NCBI RefSeq assembly: GCF_000275845.1
Contig: NW_006766890.1
Span: forward strand, 437,042-501,041
Reading direction: 5' to 3'
DNA from: Dichomitus squalens LYAD-421 SS1
Taxonomy: Eukaryota; Basidiomycota; Agaricomycetes; Polyporales; Polyporaceae
DNA: 64,000 nt
Shown: piece by piece, positions 57,930 to 64,000 of the stretch
How the letters are laid out: each line of letters starts with the position of its first letter
Position numbering within the stretch: the stretch's first letter is position 1
Position numbers and translations under genes: made by a program
Notes under the pieces: generated by a model
Told to the model about the DNA's origin: nothing
Databases searched by the model: none
Seen by the model: the letters and a program-made list of their open reading frames with translations, nothing else

Positions 57930-59449
57930 TTAGTGAAAGGTCGTGGCGATGCCATCAGAGCTGAAGTCAGCCGAAGCGACCATAGGCGCGTCGGGGTCGA
58001 CTGGGCGGGGGGGTCTGCGGCCACTTAGGAGTGCTTTCATGAAGTCCTTGTGCTGTTGATGCTCCTTGCACTCTACACGCATTCGGTGACGAAAACGGGA
58101 ATGGGGTCAGCGGCACGGTATCAAGGGTCAACGGCAAGGAGCCAGGTGAGTGATAACGTTGGAGTATAGTACGTACTCTTCTTGTGCGCCGGCCAGTCTT
58201 CTTTCTGGCACGATGGGCTACAGTAGATGACTTCTTTGCAGCCGCTACAGCGCTTGAACTCGGCTGCGCGTACTTCGCGCGCGCCACACCCGGAGCGCGC
58301 ACATGTCCTCAGCACATGAGACTTCACCTCTGGATCGTTGTTCGCCCAGTTCCAGATGTGTGAAGGCATCCACAGGTTCTGGGTAAGCCAGAGATAGTCG
58401 TGCGCATCCTCGGGCCCATTCAATGAACGCGGCAGGTTGTTCAGCGACTCTGCGTAGATCATGGTCAGATAAACTTCTAGTGCTATTCATGATGCGTACA
58501 ACGTACTAGGCTGGTCCACTCTGGCCAAGATCTTGAGCAACACATGCGGGTTGACGGCGGCTGCACAACGCAAATACTGCCTCGCGATGTCACAATCACC
58601 CCACAGCTTGTACGACGCGAGTGCTGCTGTATACACGACGCCTGTGTGGCCATAATTCTTCACTTTCTCGAGGGCTTCGGCTGAGAGCGGCGTCTGACTG
58701 GGGGGGCGGAAGGCGCATCCACCACGAGGTGGCCAGCTGCCCCTGTACTGGGGATCGAGCCAATCTTGTGCAAAAGATAGTGCGTCCGCCGTGCGGTTAG
58801 CTTGGAGGAGCACAGAACCGAGCCAGTAGCGCTGTCCCAAGTTATCTCCTGGACACAGACGAAGCATCTCGATGATCGCGTTCCTAGAAGAGGGTGTGTG
58901 AAGTTCTGTCATCTAGATTATGTGGACCACACACTCACGCGGACTTGTTGTAGTCCTTGTTTTCGAAGGCAAGTCGCACGATGGCCTGAAGAACGCGCAT
59001 ATAGGGACGCGTCTCGATGAGACCCCAGAAGTGACCGACATTATCATCGTCGTCGTCAAAACAGGTGGGTCCGAGGATCTGGCGCAACTGAGCCCGACCT
59101 GAGAACTGATGAGTCGACGTTCGTACAGGCTCAAAGAACGCACGTACCCTTTGCTTCACCTTCCTCGAGCAATCTGATCCCGATGTCCATCGTGGGCATG
59201 AGGAAAGCCAGTTGCACGATGGCGTCGAGATTGTTGGGATCCTCCATCGCCTTGAAGAGATACGGCAAAGCTTGCTCTGGCTTTCTTCTGCGGCATAGAT
59301 CTTCTCCTTTCTTGAGGCTACCACCAGCCGTCCGATTGTGAGCTATACTCGAGATTGAAGCCGATCTCTACTCACTTTCTGGCGGCCTCCTCTGATATCA
59401 TGCCGCCTCCTACGCCCATAAAGGCTTCCATGCCCATGCGCTTGTCCAT
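57930..59449 (-). CDS. MYND-type zinc-finger protein, copy 3
   Basis: Six exons (59449-59376, 59287-59148, 59098-58939, 58883-58507, 58449-58177, 58072-57930) give 388 aa, equal to copy 2, and exon 5 is also 273 nt as in copy 2. Sections include PEQALPYLFKAMEDPNNLDA, ETRPYMRVLQAIVRLAFENK, LRLCPGDNLGQRYWLGSVLL, DWLDPQYRG and DAHDYLWLTQNLW. MYND ligands are CARSGC, RCSGC, YCSPSC and HKKKC with further KCKEHQQH. The tail lacks the acidic serine run of copies 1 and 2. The start at 59449 is the first ATG in the frame; an upstream exon cannot be excluded. Function unknown. Confidence 0.8.
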
Positions 59450-59949
59450 GCTGATGAGATGGTTGTGGAGGTTGCAGTAGTGATTGTCTAGTCGACAGAG
59501 TGTTGACGGCAGCTGAGGACGCGTGGGGCGGAGAGGATTTGACCACCGATATCGAGGGGCCCGCAACGCGTCGTCACTCCACCTTGTGATACCGAGTTGT
59601 GACCATCCGCGACCGTCACAAACAAGACGCTGTGATCGGAAATCATCCTCCTACAGTAGTACTAGTAGCCCGTGGGTCCAACGAGTATAGTATTTCTATT
59701 GATACTTGTAAGAGTGGAAGTTTGTACGGACAAGAAGGTAAATTGACCGTGTCGTGGCCATAGAGATGATTATGTGCGGCAGATATACAAGGTTTCTGAT
59801 CTCAAACTTGAATTACGGTAAGATCAGACACTACTTATTGCTGCATCTGTCGATCGAACTCAGCTCGATGAGAGACGAGGCTGGCGGATAGACTTCAGCG
59901 GTGAATGTGTGCTAACGTAAGTATATTGACGCAAGCAGTTGAGAGTGCT

Positions 59950-60437
59950 TTAGTATGCATATTCGGCCAATGAGTCCGAGGATGAGTCCGAGTACCCGTC
60001 GTCTGAGACAGAACTTGACGATTCGGAGCCGAAGTCATCGTCGCGTGAAGAACCCGCCAATAGCTTTTGGCCATAAACAAAGCATTCTACCAAGCGTACA
60101 TCAGCATGCCAAGTCATAACACACAAGACTAACGCGGGAGGAAGGGCATGGGAGACCGACGCACCTAGCTTATGCTTTTGCCAATCCGCTTATCGACCCT
60201 CCGGGCTGCAATTCCACTCCTCCTTGCATCCGCCACAACACTTGAAAGTGAACACCGCTTCCTCGCGGTTGGAACACTCCGCATATCCGCATCGCTTCAG
60301 TGCCGCCTCCTTGACGTCAGGATGCCTTGTGGCCCAGGCCCGGACGTCAGGCTCCTTCCACAGGTCCTGCATCAGCCACAAGTAGTCGTGAGGCTCCTCG
60401 CGGCTGTTCGGTGACCGGGGCCCGCTGTAGGGTTTGG
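59950..60437 (-). pseudogene. Truncated MYND gene copy (exons 5 and 6 only) with premature stop
   Basis: Bases 60437-60165 and 60086-59950 correspond to exons 5 and 6 of MYND copy 2 with near-identical sequence, splice sites and intron length (78 vs 77 nt). The first exon-like block is exactly 273 nt in both. Inside the finger the copy reads CSPEGR then TAA (60192-60190), where copy 2 has CSPECQK: a zinc-ligand Cys is lost and a stop is gained by substitutions, not indels. Exons 1-4 are missing. The second block is 18 nt longer (six extra codons in the acidic Ser/Asp tail). No start codon context was found, so I call it a pseudogene. Confidence 0.85.
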
Positions 60438-60460
60438 CTGTAGGATGGTTCGGGAGAGAA

Positions 60461-60515
60461 TGGGACACTACGTGGAATCCTCGCAGAATCCTCGCAGTGG
60501 GCGCCACAAGTCAAC
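60461..60515 (-). repeat. Spacer block shared with the region downstream of MYND copy 2
   Basis: This block directly upstream of the pseudogene matches 41757-41799, which lies downstream of MYND copy 2. Here it contains a short internal duplication (AATCCTCGCAG-type). A downstream flank placed upstream of a copy suggests descent from a tandem array. Confidence 0.65.
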
Positions 60516-61257
60516 ATAGTCTGCACGAAGCTGGCTGCAAGCGCTAAAGGGATGTGCATGGCGAAGTTCCTCTACACGGGGAATATGTCCTAGTATTAAA
60601 GACTACAGTAAAGACAACAGAGATGATACGCAACCTGGATTGTCCGTATAACGAAGCGGACTTAACGCTGCAGTCTGCCAATGAATATATGCGCAGCTCT
60701 CGGAGGTTGCTGCGCAGATGAGAGGTTGTGGTGATAAAACAATCCTCGCTCGGGGCCCTGTTCCGTAGGGCTGGTACAAAATGGCCTGCAGTGTAGCAAG
60801 ATGATGGATACGGTGTGGCATACAGCGCTGTGAGAGGTCGACTCCGTTGTGTTCGCCCTCGGTCACTTGCCAACTCAGTTGCCCAAATACATATGATTTG
60901 CCACTCTGCGGATGATATATATTCCCTGGATTGCGACGTGAATCAGCTCGAGCGTATGACTTTATCATCCGATGATGGAGTCTAAGACGAAACATACATA
61001 GATCGTGACTTGCAAGTTGCATGAAAAGAGCCTGCTAATTAGCGCAGCGCTGGACAGTGTCCCCCTGTTTCGTCCGTAGTCGGAGATGTTGCAGGATAAC
61101 GGGACTAATATCCAGAATTGCCAGCACTTGTCGCGTGGACATATATAATTGAGAGAGCGCAAAGAGGTGACGAAGCGCGCGGAAAGGGCGGGCGGCTGCT
61201 TGCCCAAATTCGGCACGCATACGCAACGTGACCGTATACTTGTTGCCTCTGTCCGCC
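60516..61257. other. Intergenic region
   Basis: 742 bp between the pseudogene flank and the next gene. It should include the promoter at 61258. No coding chain recognised. Confidence 0.45.
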
Positions 61258-61830
61258 ATGTCAAGTGTGGCCGCAAACCCGCTCCGGACGTCCCTCCGAC
61301 GAGCGGCAGTATGCTCGCGCTACTCCTCCACGCAAGCATCGCCACCACACTCTCCCTCTTCATCATCCCAAACAAAACTCAGTGTCCAACCTAAAGCAGA
61401 GCTGCCCCCGGAGAAGATGCGCGCCCTCGTGGACCTCTACCACCAGTCCGCTACATTCATCACCCCTGCGAATCTCTCCGACAAGATCGACGAGGCGTTC
61501 ATCTACCGCACGGCCAACAAATCCAGGCTTAACCCCGAGAAGCCGCTGTCCAAGATCCTGTACGACCTCAAGGTCCGCCGGGCTTTCCCCAAGTTTGGGG
61601 AGAAGTTAGGACCGACGGTCAAAAGAACGAGGAGTCCGGCGGTGTTGAAATATGAGGATTGGAGCGAGGAGCGGTCGCCGAGGGAGCAGCAGGTGTTCAG
61701 GACGCTGCATGGCGTGTATAATCGCGCGAAACCGGGGTACGACGCGCTTATGGATGAGCAGGCGAGCGCGGAGAAGGGTGAGGAGGACGAGCAGCAACAG
61801 GAAACGCAGGGCGAACAGGGTCCTCTATGA
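61258..61830 (+). CDS. Conserved-looking protein with mitochondrial presequence, function unknown
   Basis: One exon, 190 aa. The N-terminus MSSVAANPLRTSLRRAAVCSRYSS has the Arg/Ser-rich, acid-free character of a mitochondrial presequence with a plausible cleavage site. A compact core follows (KMRALVDLYHQSATFITP, LSDKIDEAFIY, LSKILYDLKVRRAFPKFGEK, WSEERSPREQQVFRTLHGVY), then an acidic Gln/Glu tail (EKGEEDEQQQ). I do not recognise the family; a small mitochondrial ribosomal or assembly protein is possible. The upstream in-frame ATG at 61228 adds ten residues. The gene is convergent with the sirtuin, 149 bp apart. Confidence 0.65.
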   Translation: MSSVAANPLRTSLRRAAVCSRYSSTQASPPHSPSSSSQTKLSVQPKAELPPEKMRALVDLYHQSATFITPANLSDKIDEAFIYRTANKSRLNPEKPLSKILYDLKVRRAFPKFGEKLGPTVKRTRSPAVLKYEDWSEERSPREQQVFRTLHGVYNRAKPGYDALMDEQASAEKGEEDEQQQETQGEQGPL

Positions 61831-61979
61831 GTGAGTTTGCGTACTATCACTGCCGGAAGTATACAGGATCTGATGGTAATATCTTACATTACAGTACATA
61901 TCATACGTTCACATCGTTGTGGAATACGCAACTTCCTATTTTCGCATACATCTAGTCTTCCTTGCAAATCCTACAACTA

Positions 61980-63001
61980 TTACAAGCCGAGAGCTTTGGG
62001 CAGCGTCGTCTCCGCTGGTCCGAGAAACAAAAAGTCTGCGTCGCCGTCGCCGTCACTTCTGTCAAGATTGAAGACTGCCACCTTCCCACCGTTCATTTTG
62101 ACGGCGTGGGCATAGCCCGCGGCAGGATAGACCTTTAGTTAACAGTCAGTTCCGGTCCTTTATCAACCTGCCTGTCTTGGTACTTGCCGTCGACGAGGTG
62201 CCCACCACGATGCACAGGTCGGCGTGGTCGACTAGCCCATCTAAAAACCACGGCATCTCCCCAAACCACACGACTCCCGGACGCGCAAGGGACCCACAAT
62301 TCTTGCAGCGGGGTAGATCCTTCTCGTCAATGTGCGGTTCGGGCTCGTCGCGTGCGAAAACGTTCTCCGTCCCCGCAAGAGCCGGACATACGGGTGAGTG
62401 GAGATTGAATTCCCGGTGCCCACACCGTGCGGAAGTGCACACGACGTCGAAGAGTCGCCCGTGCATCTCGAGCATGGAGTTCTGGACGGCTGACGAGCTC
62501 ACCTCGTCTGCAAGCTCCGGGTGGGTCTCAGCGATTTGCGTTAGGGCTCGGCGGCTGAGGCCGTCGACGTTCTGCGTTATGAGCGTGAAGGACGCGCCCG
62601 ACACGACCGTCTCCCTGATGGATGGGACGGAGAACTTTGCCAGCGCAAGGTGCCCAGGATTAGGCTGGGCTGCTAATGCCCTAAACAATTAATGGCCAGA
62701 GCGTCGTATGCAACTCGGCAGGAAGAGGGTGTCATTCACTTCTCCCGTAGATAGTAGTAAAATTGCCAGACCCGTGAAGGGCTTGCGCGAAATGCTTCGG
62801 GGGTAGCGAGCTTGATAGCATCGTACTTTCCGCCACAACCCTCCTGCTCCTCGAAAGGTAGGTACCCCTAGTGATCCCGTATTGAGATTGAGCTCAGCTC
62901 ACTCTCCCGAGACCACACATACCGGATGCTGCAGATAAACCTGCACCAGCCACTGCTATGGTCCGCTTCGAAGACTTGAGAGCGGACGTGAATGCAGACA
63001 T
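61980..63001 (-). CDS. SIRT5-like NAD-dependent protein deacylase, interrupted by a one-base frameshift
   Basis: Exons 63001-62923, 62867-62740, 62680-62188 and 62132-61980 give about 283 aa once one extra A near 62827-62829 is discounted. Sirtuin motifs are [40 protein letters not shown], the catalytic His in LEMHGRLFD, paired zinc cysteines (CTSARC, CKNCG), [12 protein letters not shown] and [15 protein letters not shown]. Similarity to SIRT5 is strong around the break ([27 protein letters not shown]). Human SIRT5 uses Tyr102 and Arg105 for succinyl and malonyl groups; here the Tyr is kept but the Arg position is Leu. Intron 62187-62133 starts GCAAGT, a GC-AG intron. No presequence is obvious. 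Confidence 0.85.
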
Positions 63002-63408
63002 GTCGTCGGAAGGCGAGGAAGACATGGGCCTGCGGTGAGGGAAAATGAGCATTGTACCTCGAAAAAATCTCACTTCTTAGAGGCGCACTTCGCTCGACCT
63101 GGTTTCTAGGCAGCACGGGGTCTATAGTTCGCTCACAAAATCATTTGGTAGCTGCCAGGCGCTGCTGGTATCGGAGTGCGTACAAGTCAAAGCTAGTCAC
63201 TTCTCCCGAGACTGCCACACTAGCGATCGGGCAGCGATCTGTATCACGTGTATTGCTCGATCTCGATCGACAGACTTTTCACGGTCCTGCGGCTCCTGCC
63301 CCACACTGCCGCATTTTACACATTTGTCCCTCTCCTCTGACTCCCTCTCAAACGCCTAAATAATCCCAGCACGCACCACCCCTTTTCACCTTCTCACCAA
63401 CATACCCG
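63002..63408. other. Divergent promoter region
   Basis: 407 bp between the sirtuin and the LLPH-like gene. No motif beyond AT-rich patches can be supported. Confidence 0.4.
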
Positions 63409-63720
63409 ATGGCCAAGTCGACTCGCTCTAAAGTCAAGCGCCATTTCCGCGCAAAGAAGCGTGAGCAGGGCGTGTACGCCGCGACGGAGGCCGCACGCCT
63501 CCACCGCCTTAACATGAAGCTCAAGGTCCTCATCACGACGGAGAAGGATGAGGAGACACCAGAGGGCGATGCAGGCGCCGAGGGCGAGAGCGGAGAGTGG
63601 GTCGACGACGGTGCAGCAGGTTGGTCTCCGTTCTCGTTCGCCGCTCTGGGCTTGATCGACCCGGACGACATCACGGCCGAGCGCATGGGACAGCTGTTCG
63701 AGCCCCTTGGGGCGTTGTAG
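63409..63720 (+). CDS. LLPH/YBL028C-like nucleolar protein (DUF2423)
   Basis: One exon, 103 aa. The basic N-terminus MAKSTRSKVKRHFRAKKRE followed by GVYAATEAARLHRLNMKL is the DUF2423 signature seen in yeast YBL028C and related to human LLPH, small nucleolar proteins tied to large ribosomal subunit biogenesis. The C-terminal half is acidic. The remaining 280 bp to the window end hold no supported feature. Confidence 0.82.
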   Translation: MAKSTRSKVKRHFRAKKREQGVYAATEAARLHRLNMKLKVLITTEKDEETPEGDAGAEGESGEWVDDGAAGWSPFSFAALGLIDPDDITAERMGQLFEPLGAL

Positions 63721-64000
63721 AGGACTCTGTCAAGCGAGGGCGATCTGAAAGAGGGTCTTCGAAGCCTCGCGGCACCAGTGCTCTTCCCCTCTCGGGCCTG
63801 CCCTAGCGGACTCGAGCTTCTCTCCCCAGCCCGTGCCCAGCTGTTCCTCCTGGATACGAAGGCTGACCTCCTATGTAACAGACGGCCAAGCGCCATCTGA
63901 CGAGAACGCAAACGGAGCAGGTTCGCACGTCCCCACTGTATCCGTAAACACACGCTTACCATGTACCCTACCCCCTTCTTGCGCTACGTACTATATGCTG

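Overview
The window reads as nuclear DNA from an Agaricomycete (mushroom-forming basidiomycete, possibly Polyporales). It is moderately GC-rich and gene-dense. Most genes are broken by many 41-90 nt GT-AG introns with internal branch-point motifs, and the protein set is typically fungal (PET191, FMC1, CAF17/IBA57, IVY1, Zn2Cys6 factor, GH128, polyporopepsin-like protease). No rRNA, tRNA, CRISPR array, phage or intact transposon was recognised. I rebuilt exons by hand from splice signals and reading phase; 31 protein-coding genes and one pseudogene could be supported.

Layout. 0-5 kb: a secreted/membrane cysteine-rich protein running off the left edge, a Mei5/Sfr1-like recombination mediator, and an NmrA-like oxidoreductase with a one-base frameshift. 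5.4-11 kb: a complete METTL3/IME4 m6A RNA methyltransferase, a Ure2-type glutathione transferase and a GPI-anchored GH128 glucanase. 11.2-16 kb: a mitochondrial block (PET191 divergent from IBA57/CAF17, then mitochondrial Asp-tRNA synthetase). 16-24 kb: IVY1-like protein, Sfp-type phosphopantetheinyl transferase, PfkB kinase, NC2-beta, SmF and FMC1. 24-34 kb: an RRM protein with an 867-nt intron, a degenerate DEAD-box pseudohelicase with a 10-nt exon, Elongator subunit ELP2 and an AcpS-type phosphopantetheinyl transferase. 34-38 kb: an A1 aspartic protease and nuclear poly(A)-binding protein. 38-60.5 kb: a MYND zinc-finger family, two genes on + (38.3-41.7 kb) and one gene plus one pseudogene on - (57.9-60.5 kb), bracketing an acyl-CoA dehydrogenase, a large Zn2Cys6 factor, bL19m and an F-box-like protein. 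This central part also holds the three longest gene-free stretches. 61-64 kb: a putative mitochondrial protein, a SIRT5-like sirtuin with a one-base frameshift, and an LLPH/DUF2423 protein.

How genes relate. There is no operon or biosynthetic cluster. Mitochondrial biogenesis is over-represented (PET191, IBA57, AspRS, FMC1, AcpS, bL19m), as are RNA and tRNA functions (METTL3, SmF, PAB2, ELP2, RRM protein). The most unusual items are the pseudohelicase, the inverted MYND paralogue pairs with a decaying copy, three GC-AG introns, and a sirtuin whose acyl-specificity arginine is replaced. The two frameshifts lie in short homopolymer runs and may be assembly errors.
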